This document shows, one piece after another, positions 10,301 through 17,716 of a stretch of DNA of 64,000 bases. The notes below the pieces were generated by a model, which worked only from the letters and a program-made list of their open reading frames with translations, did no database searches and had not been told where the DNA came from. The translations under genes were made by a program, and so were the position numbers. Positions within the stretch are counted from its first letter, which is position 1. The number at the start of each line of letters is the position of its first letter. Source of the DNA: JAJTHC01 sp044358835 (GTDB lineage: Bacteria > Cyanobacteriota > Vampirovibrionia > Vampirovibrionales > JAJTHC01); assembly GCA_044358835.1 (NCBI GenBank), contig JBIKNF010000001.1, forward strand, positions 186,001 through 250,000. The letters are read 5' to 3'.

Positions 10301-10566
10301 GTGGGCAGTAGGGCATCGGGGCGTTCTTGTTCTATAATGGTTTCTAAAACGGCGGGCGTTAGGGGTTCAATGTAGGTTTTACTCGCCAGGTGAGGATCCG
10401 TCATAATGGTGGCGGGGTTTGAGTTCACTAAAATGACTTCATAGCCTTCTTCCATTAAGGCACGGCAGGCTTGTGTACCAGAATAATCAAATTCGCAGGC
10501 TTGGCCAATTACAATAGGCCCTGCCCCAATGATTAAAATACGTTTGAGGTCGATTCGTTTGGGCAT
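7318..10566 (-). CDS. carB: Carbamoyl-phosphate synthase large chain
   Basis: Makes carbamoyl phosphate from bicarbonate, ammonia (passed from the glutaminase subunit CarA) and two ATP, feeding pyrimidine and arginine synthesis. The 1082 residues are the usual full length. The two homologous synthetase halves each begin with a Rossmann-like pre-ATP-grasp motif: GAGPIVIGQACEFDYSG near residue 14 and GGGPNRIGQGIEFDYC near residue 565. ATP-grasp signatures such as MNPRVSRSSALVSKATG and VNPRASRTVPFVAKCTG are intact. The last ~140 residues form the MGS-like allosteric domain. The start is preceded by AAAAGGA and a short C run. carA is not in this window. Confidence 0.97.
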   Translation of the reverse strand: MPKRIDLKRILIIGAGPIVIGQACEFDYSGTQACRALMEEGYEVILVNSNPATIMTDPHLASKTYIEPLTPAVLETIIEQERPDALLPTMGGQTALNLAYDLHHNGVLEKYQVELIGANFNAIDVAEDRERFKQLMTQIGLNSFKSHTVTSLGEAHTAAKDLGFPMIVRPAFTLGGSGGSVVYTPQEFEAKVEYGLHLSPINQVLLEESALGWKEYEFEVMRDKADNVVIVCSVENVDPMGVHTGDSITVAPAQTLTDKEYQHLRNASMQIIRAVGVEAGGCNIQFAIHPSTGRVVIIEMNPRVSRSSALVSKATGVPIAKISARLAVGYSLDEIRNDITQSTPASFEPAIDYVVTKIPRFSFDKFPEGGNQLSPQMKSVGEVMAMGRTFKESFKKALRSLEIKPLHFNLSQGDLSQGFVSKHELEKQLKTATADRVYWLLQAFRQGVPMNNIQAWTKIDPWFLANIEELLQDELAMTSHASVEEIPPSELRRYKQDGLSDEALAQHFGQPEHHIRHSREAKGIFAIYKSVDTCAGEFEAQTPYFYSTYDAGENEAPQGLQLDPDNKRVVILGGGPNRIGQGIEFDYCCVHAAMALRTLGYEPIMVNSNPETVSTDYDMSDRLYFEPLTAEDVHNVLRQEQPMGVIAQLGGQTPLKLARALKEDPYFKPLGTSVEAIDEAEDREKFRAILNDLNLKAPESGIARNEAEAVAVARQIGYPLMIRPSYVLGGRAMRIVYTEARLLQYLEEILAVEPDSPVLIDRFLENARELDVDALSDGQDCYVAAILEHIEQAGIHSGDSACVWPTQHISAEMKAHIEAATADLAKALKVKGLLNIQFALQNNELYIIEVNPRASRTVPFVAKCTGVPVIQMAVRVMLGERLADVLADSLPASLPTHIAVKAPVFPFIKFRESDPMLGPEMRSTGEVMGVDDNFALAYAKALQGAGIQLPLSGKIFLSVNNHDKPYAIDVARRFQSIGFQLISTQGTAQFLSEQGIACVPIQKRHEGSPNAQTLIESGDIQLVINTPSGDEGLLDDSYIRKSAVIHNTPMTTTLTGAMAMAEAIEALKTQSYKVRSLQTLFA

Positions 10567-10723
10567 AGGGGCATCCTTTTAGGCCTATAGAGTAATCGTA
10601 ATTTAGAGAAACAAAGATGCCTTTCCAAATTGTCTTATTCTACCTTGCTAAAAATTTCCCTGCAACGTGTCATTGAAGGGGCCAAGTTGACTCAAGGGGA
10701 TTTAAGGTCAAATGTAGATGACA

Positions 10724-10759
10724 CATTGAAGGACGCGCCCTTAAACGCGTCCTTCAATG
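10724..10759. terminator. Perfect 14-bp inverted repeat between carB and the DUF5069 gene
   Basis: CATTGAAGGACGCG (10724-10737) and its exact complement (10746-10759) flank an 8-base loop. It follows the stop of the minus-strand gene at 10812 and precedes carB. No U-tract follows on the minus strand; a TTTTT occurs 7 bases on along the plus strand. It could be a terminator, an RNA-stability hairpin or a protein site. Confidence 0.55.
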
Positions 10760-10784
10760 CCACGATTTTTCAACCCAAAGGCTT

Positions 10785-10824
10785 ACCCTAATACCCTGAT
10801 ATCCTAATTTCCTAGTGCCCTAAG
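10785..10824. repeat. Five tandem 8-bp units over a stop codon
   Basis: ACCCTAAT, ACCCTGAT, ATCCTAAT, TTCCTAGT and GCCCTAAG follow each other without gaps (consensus NYCCTRAT). The TAG stop of the minus-strand gene lies inside the fourth unit. Confidence 0.7.
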
Positions 10825-11072
10825 GTCGCGCCTGCTTCTTGCAACGCGGGAATAAGGGTTTCATCACTACGGTGTTGCACCGCCAGCGCCTGAAAGGTCT
10901 GGGCGTCTAAACCCAAGCGCTTGAGGCATTGTTGATCCATCGGGCAAGGGTACTTTAAATCAAAGTGCCCAATGGTGCCTTCCGCTTCTAGGCGGGCTTT
11001 GTCAGTCATCCGAGCCAACCACGGCGTTTGCGCTACGACCACACTGCCTGCACGAGGTTCTTGAAAAGACAT
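10812..11072 (-). CDS. Small DUF5069-like protein
   Basis: An 86-residue protein. The core WLARMTDKARLEAEGTIG, followed by a Cys-Pro-Met-Asp-x-x-Cys patch and a helix reading LGLDAQTFQALA, matches the layout of DUF5069 proteins (a W/L-A-R-x-x-D-K-A-R signature and a C-terminal acidic helix). Their function is not known. Two cysteines around residues 43 and 49 could bind metal, but that is a guess. The start is supported by GAAAGGGG and a short CCCC spacer. It stands alone, divergent from the permease gene at 11188. Confidence 0.6.
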   Translation of the reverse strand: MSFQEPRAGSVVVAQTPWLARMTDKARLEAEGTIGHFDLKYPCPMDQQCLKRLGLDAQTFQALAVQHRSDETLIPALQEAGATLGH

Positions 11073-11187
11073 GGGGAGTCCCCTTTCAAACGATTCACTT
11101 TTACAAATTTAATGGTAACATGAGTTCATTAGAAAAGACGCCTTTTTTTATAAAGTCTTTTTGTTTTGCTGTACAGGATTCCTTGCT

Positions 11188-13068
11188 ATGTTGTGGTCTG
11201 ACTTCAAACGATTGATGATTGGTGAACCGCTCGCGTCGGCTCGAGAAAAACATGAACGCATGGTCATTCCCATTGCCTTGTCTATCTTCGCAAGCGATGC
11301 CTTGTCTTCAACGGCCTATGGGACCCAAGAAATTTTGATGTCCTTAAACGTGGAAATGTTGCGTACCTATCCGTTACTGGTGAGCTTTTTGTCGATTCCT
11401 GTGGCGCTTTTTATTACCTTGATTTTGGCCATTATTATTGTGTCCTACCGTCAAGTGATTAAAGTGTATGACAACGGTGGAGGCTCCTACCAAGTGGCGC
11501 GTGAACACTTGGGGCTCACCGCAAGCCATGTGGCGGGGGCGGCGTTGTTGGTGGATTACGTCCTGACTGCAGCGGTTTCAACATCTGCCGCGGTAGATGC
11601 CCTCACTTCAGCGCATTGGATCCCCCTTAGCTCAAAAGTCCCCACCGCCCTTGCCTTTTTAGGGCTTATTACGCTAATTAACCTGCGGGGCGTGCGGGAT
11701 ACTGGCCTTGTCTTTAGTGTGCCGGCCTATATTTTTATTGGGGTGATGCTCACGTTAATTGGCCAAGGTACGTACCTCGCTTTTACAGGGCAAATCCCCC
11801 TGGATTTTTCTCACGGCCTGAATCATGCGCTGGGCGTTACCCCCACTGTGTGGGCGTCTTTATGGAATACGAGCCTTCTCTTGATTCTGATTAAAGCCTT
11901 TAGTCACGGTTGTTCGGCTCTTACAGGGATTGAAGCCATTTCAAACGGCGTTAAAGCCTTTAAAGAACCCGCGGCAGACAATGCCAATAAAACGCTGGTG
12001 TTAATGGGCGTTATTTTGGCCATCATTTTCTTAGGTCTAACGTCGCTGGCCTTTATGTTTGGCTTACTGCCTACGGATCATGAAACGACAGTCTCTCAAG
12101 TGGGGCGGGCCGTGTTTGGCGATGCCAGCCTGTTGTACAACACGTTACAGATTTTTACCGCCATTATTCTGGTGTTTGCCGCCAATACAAGCTTTGCGGG
12201 GTTTCCTCGCTTGGGTTCGTTACTGGCCAATGACGGCTACTTACCGCGTCAATTTATGAACATGGGCGATCGCCTCGTGTTTACCAATGGCATTCTGTTT
12301 CTCGGGCTTATTTCCGCCTTGTTGGTCGTCATTTACAAGGCAGACACGCACGGCTTAATCCCTATGTACGCGGTGGGCGTGTTTTTGTCCTTTACCTTGG
12401 CGCAGGCGGGGATGTGTGTGCATCACCTTAAAAAAAGGCAGAAACACTGGGGAAAAAGTCTCTTTGTCAACGCATTTGGAGCGGTGGTGACGCTTGCTGC
12501 CACGATTATTCTGACCGTTGAAAAATTCATCGACGGTGCGTGGATCGTGTGTGTGGGGATCCCCTTAATTGTCTGGGGCTTCACATCGATTAAGCAACAT
12601 TACTTAAGTGTGGCTCGGCAATTGGCCTTACCGATTAAAGATGGCTGCTATGAGCCTCGCCCGATTGAACATACGGTGTTGGTGTTGGTGTCTAGTCTGC
12701 ATCGTGGCACCATTCCTGCTTTAGAATACGCGCGCACCTTGTCGGCTCATGTAGAAGCGGTGCATGTGTCCTTAAATGAATTTGGCACGAATAATCTCAA
12801 GGATCAATGGCAGGCGTGGGGTTGTGGCGTGCCACTAACGATTTTACCTTCACCGTTTCGTTCCATTACCGGGCCGTTGTTGGACTATATTGATGAGGTG
12901 GAAAAGCGTTATGAACATAATTTGGTCACCATTATTATTCCCGAATTTGTGACCAAGAAGTTTTGGCATAATGTGTTGCACAATCAAAGTGCGTTGTTGA
13001 TTAAGACGTTGCTGACCCTGCGCAAGGGGAAAGTCGTGACCACTGTGCGTTATTACTTAGAAGAATAA
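11188..13068 (+). CDS. APC-superfamily permease, KimA/YdaO-type
   Basis: A 626-residue inner-membrane transporter. The first ~500 residues give about twelve membrane segments. The opening SIFASDALSSTAYGTQEIL, then SYRQVIKVYDNGGGSYQVA and ALLVDYVLTAAVSTSAAVDA, closely follow the Bacillus potassium importer KimA (YdaO) and its APC relatives. The last ~110 residues form a soluble domain (HTVLVLVSSLHRGTIPALEYA) like the cytoplasmic domain of KimA. Substrate could be potassium or an amino acid; the sequence does not decide. I chose the ATG at 11188, next to ACAGGAT; a TTG reading at 11161 has no site. A strong hairpin follows the stop. Confidence 0.85.
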   Translation: MLWSDFKRLMIGEPLASAREKHERMVIPIALSIFASDALSSTAYGTQEILMSLNVEMLRTYPLLVSFLSIPVALFITLILAIIIVSYRQVIKVYDNGGGSYQVAREHLGLTASHVAGAALLVDYVLTAAVSTSAAVDALTSAHWIPLSSKVPTALAFLGLITLINLRGVRDTGLVFSVPAYIFIGVMLTLIGQGTYLAFTGQIPLDFSHGLNHALGVTPTVWASLWNTSLLLILIKAFSHGCSALTGIEAISNGVKAFKEPAADNANKTLVLMGVILAIIFLGLTSLAFMFGLLPTDHETTVSQVGRAVFGDASLLYNTLQIFTAIILVFAANTSFAGFPRLGSLLANDGYLPRQFMNMGDRLVFTNGILFLGLISALLVVIYKADTHGLIPMYAVGVFLSFTLAQAGMCVHHLKKRQKHWGKSLFVNAFGAVVTLAATIILTVEKFIDGAWIVCVGIPLIVWGFTSIKQHYLSVARQLALPIKDGCYEPRPIEHTVLVLVSSLHRGTIPALEYARTLSAHVEAVHVSLNEFGTNNLKDQWQAWGCGVPLTILPSPFRSITGPLLDYIDEVEKRYEHNLVTIIIPEFVTKKFWHNVLHNQSALLIKTLLTLRKGKVVTTVRYYLEE

Positions 13069-13077
13069 AGCGCTTGG

Positions 13078-13108
13078 GGCTAAACCCCACTATTTTTGGG
13101 GTTTAGCC
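13078..13108. terminator. Hairpin between convergent permease and aconitase genes
   Basis: GGCTAAACCCC (13078-13088) pairs perfectly with GGGGTTTAGCC (13098-13108) around a 9-base loop. It lies 10 bases after the permease stop and 27 bases after the aconitase stop, so it may serve both genes. No long U run follows on either side. Confidence 0.7.
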
Positions 13109-13140
13109 ACTGGGCAAAGGGCTGAAAAAATAGGTTATAC
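13101..13140. repeat. Copy 1 of a ~40-bp intergenic repeat
   Basis: Begins GTTTAGCCACTGGGCAAAGG and ends near TATAC. Its first 21 bases are identical to 16341-16361, and most of the remaining ~19 also match. This copy overlaps the terminator arm and the aconitase stop codon. Confidence 0.8.
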
Positions 13141-15417
13141 CGTCACTTGCGTTTTTTGATTCGCGGCGTTCATCGCAGAACCTGCCTTAAACCATGCCAC
13201 TTGTTCTTGCGCATAACTATGCACCAAGGGGAGTTGAACGCTTGTGCCGTTGGCTTTTTTAACCGTGGCGGTAAGCTCCGAATGAGGCGCCAAAGTGGCT
13301 TGACCGTCTAGGCTGATTAAGTCGTCAATGTCGATTAAATCATAGTCGGCTTTGTTTTTAAAGGTCAACGCCAAAACGCCTTGCTTTTTCAAGTTCGTTT
13401 CATGGATTCGGGCGAAACTCCTTGCAATGACTGCTTTTACGCCAAACAACCGAGGCGACATGGCCGCATGTTCACGACTAGAACCTTCACCGTAGTTTTC
13501 ATCCCCCACGATGATCGAACCGTTTTGCTCTTTCAGGGCTTTGGCCTTCAACGCCCAGGCGGAAACAGGACGTTCACTGCCGTTAATCACCATGTTCACA
13601 GGTTCTGCAGGCTTACCCGTAGATGCATCCACCGCGGTGAGTAACATATTGTGGCTAATACCTGTTAAATGCCCACGCAACGGCAACCAGTAACGACCGG
13701 CAGGGGAAATGTGATCGGTCGTCGTTTGACCTTGGGTTTTAACCAAAACAGGCACATCGGTAAAGTCTTTTTGAGTGTCAAACGCCTTAAAGGGCTTCAA
13801 AATTTCTAAACGATGACTCTGCGGATCCACCACCACACTGAGGTGATCCCGCTTTTCAAGAGGAGCCGTATACCCTTGCCAGCTAATGGTAAAGCCTTGT
13901 TCAGGAATATCCAACGCGGTGGGGACAGGGAGCTTTTCGCCTTCAAGTGCATCGGTAACGGGGTTGAAATGGGTGGAACCTGCCAACGCATACGCCATGA
14001 CCAAATCAGGACTGCCGATAAAAGAAAGGGTGTCGGCATTGCCGTCATTACGCTTGGGGAAATTACGGTTGAAGGAGGTAATAATGGCGTTTTGGCCAGC
14101 AGGCATGCTGGTTCTGTCCCAATTGCCGATGCAAGGGCCACAGGCGTTGGCCAATACCACCGCGCCTAAGGCTTCAAAAACGGCCAAAATTCCGGTGGCT
14201 TTAATCGTTTCATACACTTGAATAGAACCGGGGGTAATAAACAAAGGCGCCTTCAATTTAATACCACGCTTAATCGCTGCACGAGCAATCACCGCAGCAC
14301 GCTCTAAATCTTCGTAGCTAGAGTTGGTGCAAGAGCCGATCAAGGTTGCACTGAACACTTCAGGCCATGCGTTTTGGGTGACTTCAGCGGGAAACTGAGA
14401 AATAGGCCGTGCCCGATCAGGACTATGAGGCCCCACCAAATAAGGTTCTAAGGCATTTAAATCAATTTCAATGACTTCATCAAAGTATTGAGACGGATTG
14501 GCGTAAACGTCTGCATCGCCACGCAAGTCTTCGGCGAATTCGTTGGCCAAATCGGCAATTTCAGCCCGTTCGGTGGCGCGCAAATACCGTGCCATGCTTT
14601 CATCATACGCAAATAAAGAAGTGGTGGCCCCCAGTTCAGCGCCCATATTGGTAATGGTGCCTTTACCGGTACAGCTCATGGCGGTGGCGCCTTCACCAAA
14701 GTATTCAATAATTTTATTGGTGCCGCCTTTGGTCGTTAAAATTTCCAGCACTTTTAGAATAATGTCTTTGGGCGACGTCCAACCCGTGAGCCGGCCTTTT
14801 AAGTGGACGCCCACCATTTTAGGGGCCCGAACGTCCCACGTTAAGCCAGCCATTACATCGGCGGCATCTGCTCCGCCTACGCCAATGGCCACCATGCCCA
14901 AACCGCCTGCATTGGGGGTATGGCTGTCGGTACCGAGCATCATGCCACCGGGGTAGGCGTGCTTTTCAAGCACCACTTGGTGAATAATCCCGCTACCGGG
15001 TCCCCAAAAGCCCATGCCGTATTTTTTGGCCGCCGATTCTAAAAAGGCGTAGACTTCCTTGTTTTCTTCGTTGGCTTGCACCATGTCCAAATCCGCCCCA
15101 ACTTTGGATCGAATTAAGTGATCGCAATGAACGGTGGAAGGCACGGCCACGGTGTCACGACCGGCTTGCATAAATTGTAAAATCGCCATTTGCGCCGTGG
15201 CATCTTGCATGGCCACCCGCGCGGGGCGCAAGGCCAACATTGAAACCCCGCGTTCAATGGCACCAAGCGCTTGGATGTCGTCCACATGGGCGATGAGAAT
15301 TTTTTCAGCCGTGGTGAGGTTTGGACGCCCGAGTTGTTGCTTGGCTTGGGCAATTTTTTGACGGGCGGCTTCATAATGCGTACGAATGCGTTTAAGGGTT
15401 TCTGACTTATTTTCCAT
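13135..15417 (-). CDS. acn: Aconitate hydratase, mitochondrial type
   Basis: Interconverts citrate and isocitrate in the TCA cycle using a [4Fe-4S] cluster. The 760 residues and the spacing of the cluster ligands, Cys363 (LIGSCTNSSYED) and Cys426/Cys429 (ANACGPCIGNWDR), match the compact mitochondrial aconitase class rather than the ~890-residue AcnA. Other class markers are GTDSHTPNAGGLGMVAIGVG near residue 162 and, in the C-terminal swivel domain, GDENYGEGSSREHAA and ARSFARIHETNLKKQG. Upstream of the ATG is AAAAAAGGAACGTCCCCC, an SD site with a C-rich spacer. It is a single-gene unit, convergent with the permease gene. Confidence 0.96.
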   Translation of the reverse strand: MENKSETLKRIRTHYEAARQKIAQAKQQLGRPNLTTAEKILIAHVDDIQALGAIERGVSMLALRPARVAMQDATAQMAILQFMQAGRDTVAVPSTVHCDHLIRSKVGADLDMVQANEENKEVYAFLESAAKKYGMGFWGPGSGIIHQVVLEKHAYPGGMMLGTDSHTPNAGGLGMVAIGVGGADAADVMAGLTWDVRAPKMVGVHLKGRLTGWTSPKDIILKVLEILTTKGGTNKIIEYFGEGATAMSCTGKGTITNMGAELGATTSLFAYDESMARYLRATERAEIADLANEFAEDLRGDADVYANPSQYFDEVIEIDLNALEPYLVGPHSPDRARPISQFPAEVTQNAWPEVFSATLIGSCTNSSYEDLERAAVIARAAIKRGIKLKAPLFITPGSIQVYETIKATGILAVFEALGAVVLANACGPCIGNWDRTSMPAGQNAIITSFNRNFPKRNDGNADTLSFIGSPDLVMAYALAGSTHFNPVTDALEGEKLPVPTALDIPEQGFTISWQGYTAPLEKRDHLSVVVDPQSHRLEILKPFKAFDTQKDFTDVPVLVKTQGQTTTDHISPAGRYWLPLRGHLTGISHNMLLTAVDASTGKPAEPVNMVINGSERPVSAWALKAKALKEQNGSIIVGDENYGEGSSREHAAMSPRLFGVKAVIARSFARIHETNLKKQGVLALTFKNKADYDLIDIDDLISLDGQATLAPHSELTATVKKANGTSVQLPLVHSYAQEQVAWFKAGSAMNAANQKTQVTV

Positions 15418-15638
15418 GGGGGACGTTCCTTTTTTCAGGGTAAGCCCTCTATATTAGACTTAAAGGGGGCTTCAGACACGACAATAGACCTTTTCATTAT
15501 ACCAACAAAACAGTAAAGCAAGCGATTTATTTTAGACGCGGACAGAAAGCTTGCCGACGGGTACTGAGGCAGGTAACGGAGTGTAACGATTGTGGGAAAG
15601 GCTGGTACAGGTTTGGCTTGACGGGGCTTTATGTAACT

Positions 15639-15659
15639 GTCAGTATGAATGATGCTGAC
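15639..15659 (+). promoter_or_regulatory. Small hairpin in the leader of the 15702 gene
   Basis: GTCAG (15639-15643) pairs with CTGAC (15655-15659). The surrounding 15540-15700 stretch is G-rich, unlike the AT-rich sequence on either side, and could be a structured leader or a promoter region. No known riboswitch was recognised. Confidence 0.3.
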
Positions 15660-15701
15660 CTAGTAGACTAAATTATAGAATATATAAGGAAACGGTAACA
15701 A

Positions 15702-16001
15702 ATGATGATGCAACTAACCCCCCCCACTAACTATAGTATAGCGAAAAATAGTCGCTTGCCCCTTTCCCAGACTACACAATTAAAAGCCACTGAGATCCAG
15801 CGTAATGGCAATGGATTGACTAAAGCAGAACAGCATCATATGGTATCTTTACACCATTCAATTAACGCCCTCCCAAAAGTAATTGAAAAGTGTCGGTTCC
15901 ATTATGTAAAAAAAGGCCTACAGGCTAAGCTCGAACGACAAATCAATGAATTAAAAGAATTAAAATTAAAGTACCCTGAGTGGGTAAACTTTCTCAACTA
16001 A
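15702..16001 (+). CDS. Small protein of unknown function
   Basis: A 99-residue protein I do not recognise. The C-terminal half is helical and basic (KARLERQINELKELKLKY reads like a short coiled coil); the N-terminal third is Thr/Pro/Ser-rich. AAGGAAACGG lies upstream of three ATG codons in a row, and the gene uses an 8-base C tract (15718-15725) for codons 6-8. Its base composition is more AT-rich than the genes around it. It is followed directly by a large non-coding block, so this may be the coding part of an accessory insertion. Nothing visible suggests a biochemical role. Confidence 0.55.
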   Translation: MMMQLTPPTNYSIAKNSRLPLSQTTQLKATEIQRNGNGLTKAEQHHMVSLHHSINALPKVIEKCRFHYVKKGLQAKLERQINELKELKLKYPEWVNFLN

Positions 16002-16039
16002 GTAAGAGGGGGTATCATTAGCCTAATTGATAGTAAAAA

Positions 16040-16320
16040 GTAGGTTTTTGCCCCTCCCTCCCGTCCCGAACCACGAGTTTTAATTTTCTCGTATTGAACT
16101 AAGGAACAAGTTGGTTTCGAAGATCTTGCCGACGGCGCACTAAATGCGAGGCTTCCGAGACATTTTGCGCACGGCAGGAACAACGATAGAGCGAGAGGGG
16201 TGGGATTCTTAAGGGAGGGGGGCGACCAAGACCCTCCCTCCCTTAAGCCGCCTTTAGAGGTGTTGGAGACCTTTGGCGGAGCAAAGGTCTCTGACAACGA
16301 CCAGCTATAAAAGAGAACGA
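16040..16320. ncRNA. Candidate structured non-coding block
   Basis: About 280 bases without a convincing gene but with several strong stems. GAGACCTTTG (16268-16277) pairs with CAAAGGTCTC around GCGGAG. CTTAAGGGAGGG (from 16207) pairs with CCTCCCTTAAG (to about 16250). TGCCG...GCGCA near 16126 pairs with TGCGC...CGGCA near 16168. ACGAG/CTCGT flank a T-rich loop near 16072. CCCTCCCTCC occurs twice. It matches no RNA class I know; it could also be a small mobile repeat (MITE). The direction of transcription is not clear. Confidence 0.35.
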
Positions 16321-16340
16321 GAAAAGCCAAAAATCGTGTA

Positions 16341-16379
16341 GTTTAGCCACTGGGCAAAGGGGTTAAAAATAGGGTATAC
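16341..16379. repeat. Copy 2 of the ~40-bp intergenic repeat
   Basis: Shares 21 identical bases with 13101-13121 and continues with a near-identical A-rich and TATAC tail. Here it lies between the structured block and the 21-bp tandem repeats, not next to a coding end. Confidence 0.8.
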
Positions 16380-16449
16380 TGAAAAAGAGTGACTTTTTTC
16401 AACAGGCCTTCACCCCCCAGCAAATTCCTTGAAAATTGAGCAAAAAACC

Positions 16450-16590
16450 AGTCTGGCGTGGCCAAAAAACAGACTTTCGTGGCCAGAAAAACGACTTTCG
16501 TGGCCAAAAAACAGACTTTCATGGACAGAAAAACGACTTTCATGGCCAAAAATCGGACTTTCGTGGCCAAAAAACAGACTTTTCGACACA
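16450..16590. repeat. Six tandem 21-bp repeats with phased A-tracts
   Basis: The motif GTGGCC (or ATGGAC/ATGGCC) followed by five or six A and then CGACTTTC recurs at 16458, 16479, 16500, 16521, 16542 and 16563: exactly 21 bp apart each time. The period is a multiple of three, so both strands give open frames of heptapeptides (GQKTDFR on plus, FLATKVC on minus), but neither has a ribosome binding site. A-tracts every two helical turns should bend the DNA. Confidence 0.9.
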
Positions 16591-16643
16591 CGAAATTAGG
16601 GCGTTTTTTTACATCGTTATATAGTAAAAAGGGGGGGTAAACT

Positions 16644-17672
16644 CTAGCCTTTTAACTGTTGAACGTAGGTGCGCCCCACTTGGGTCAAGCGATATTCCAT
16701 GGTCGTGGCGTTGCCGGTTAAATCAGGCACCACTTCAATGTATCGTTGGGCCAAGGCACGTTCAAGCACCGCATGGTTAAGATGCCCTGCTTCGGCGGAT
16801 TCCACCAAGTGTTTCAGGGGAGACAACCCAAAGGTGGGCTGATGCAAGTAGGTTCTCAAATACTCGCCCGCAAGCAACAGCACTTCGGTGATGTCGTTAA
16901 AGCGAGAATGGCTTAAAAATCTTGTAAAATCAGGGTTTTCCGCCTTTGTGGATTCACTTAACGGGCGGGGAGGCGCTTGTAAATCTTGTAGCAGGGTTGA
17001 AAAAATCGGCGAGATGGGCGCTTCTTCAACAGGGGGCGCGGGGTCATAAGCGGGGAGAGGGCGCTGGGGTTGAAAGGCTTGCTGGGTCTGCTGAATGAGC
17101 TGTTCTACCGCCGAAGGAAGAGGAGGGACGGAGGGCGGTGCGGGGGAGGCCATGGGCCTATTTTGCGTAGGGAGAGTCGGGAACAATTGCTGAGCGACTT
17201 CTTCTTGCCTGTGGTGCTTGGCGGTGGAAGCATCCACCCACGCCTTGCATGACGCCAAATCAAACTCCCCTAGATCCACCTGCACCGCAGGATCCAAAAC
17301 CGCAGGAGCCGAAACGCAAACGCCCGAATCTGAAGCGTTAGACGCTGAACGAGCTGGCGTATAAGGGCGTTGCCGCAAGGGAAGCAAGCCTGCCAAGGCT
17401 TGTTGCACCTTCCACGCTTGCTGGCCCATAAAGTGGGCATCCGAAGAATGGAGTTCAAATTCGATGCCCGCTTCATGCCATTTTAAATGGTAAGGAAGGG
17501 GCGGCATTGCTACCGAACAAGGGGGGGAAGGTGGCCTATTGGAAAGAGTTTCAAGCCCTTGGGCCGTTTTAACTTGTGCCGTCCGTTTGCGGGGGGAGGG
17601 GGACGTCTTTTTTAAAGTGGTTTTAGCGGGAGCAGCCTTCTGTTTAGAAGGCGTTTTAGGGGCATCTTTCAA
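16644..17672 (-). CDS. Unknown protein: duplicated small domain, Pro-rich linker, helical C-terminus
   Basis: A 342-residue cytoplasmic protein I do not recognise. The first 45 residues are Lys/Pro/Thr-rich. Residues ~60-95 (LKWHEAGIEFELHSSDAHFM) resemble the whole of the 51-residue protein encoded just upstream. A Pro/Gln/Ala-rich linker follows to about residue 240. The last ~100 residues are helical (RFNDITEVLLLAGEYLRTYL, then a strand-like MEYRLTQVGRTYV) and could be a winged helix, though no recognition helix is certain. Translation appears to start at TTG, 10 bases after AAAAGGAA; no ATG is better placed. It lies 44 bases after the stop of its small neighbour, so they are probably co-transcribed. 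A seven-base C run sits in its Pro-rich part. Confidence 0.65.
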   Translation of the reverse strand: MKDAPKTPSKQKAAPAKTTLKKTSPSPRKRTAQVKTAQGLETLSNRPPSPPCSVAMPPLPYHLKWHEAGIEFELHSSDAHFMGQQAWKVQQALAGLLPLRQRPYTPARSASNASDSGVCVSAPAVLDPAVQVDLGEFDLASCKAWVDASTAKHHRQEEVAQQLFPTLPTQNRPMASPAPPSVPPLPSAVEQLIQQTQQAFQPQRPLPAYDPAPPVEEAPISPIFSTLLQDLQAPPRPLSESTKAENPDFTRFLSHSRFNDITEVLLLAGEYLRTYLHQPTFGLSPLKHLVESAEAGHLNHAVLERALAQRYIEVVPDLTGNATTMEYRLTQVGRTYVQQLKG

Positions 17673-17716
17673 GGCAAGGGTTCCTTTTCGTTTAAAGCCA
17701 ACGCACGCAAGTCGCC

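Noticed and set aside
15998..16330. Minus-strand open frame of 110 codons over the structured block
   Set aside because: The composition is odd (repeated Ser, Pro, Gly, Arg), there is no ribosome binding site, and the DNA is dominated by hairpins. It is better explained as non-coding.
16343..16624. Heptapeptide-repeat frames on both strands (FLATKVC and GQKTDFR)
   Set aside because: A 21-bp period keeps frames open on both strands automatically. Starts are GTG and TTG with no SD sites. Listed as a DNA repeat instead.
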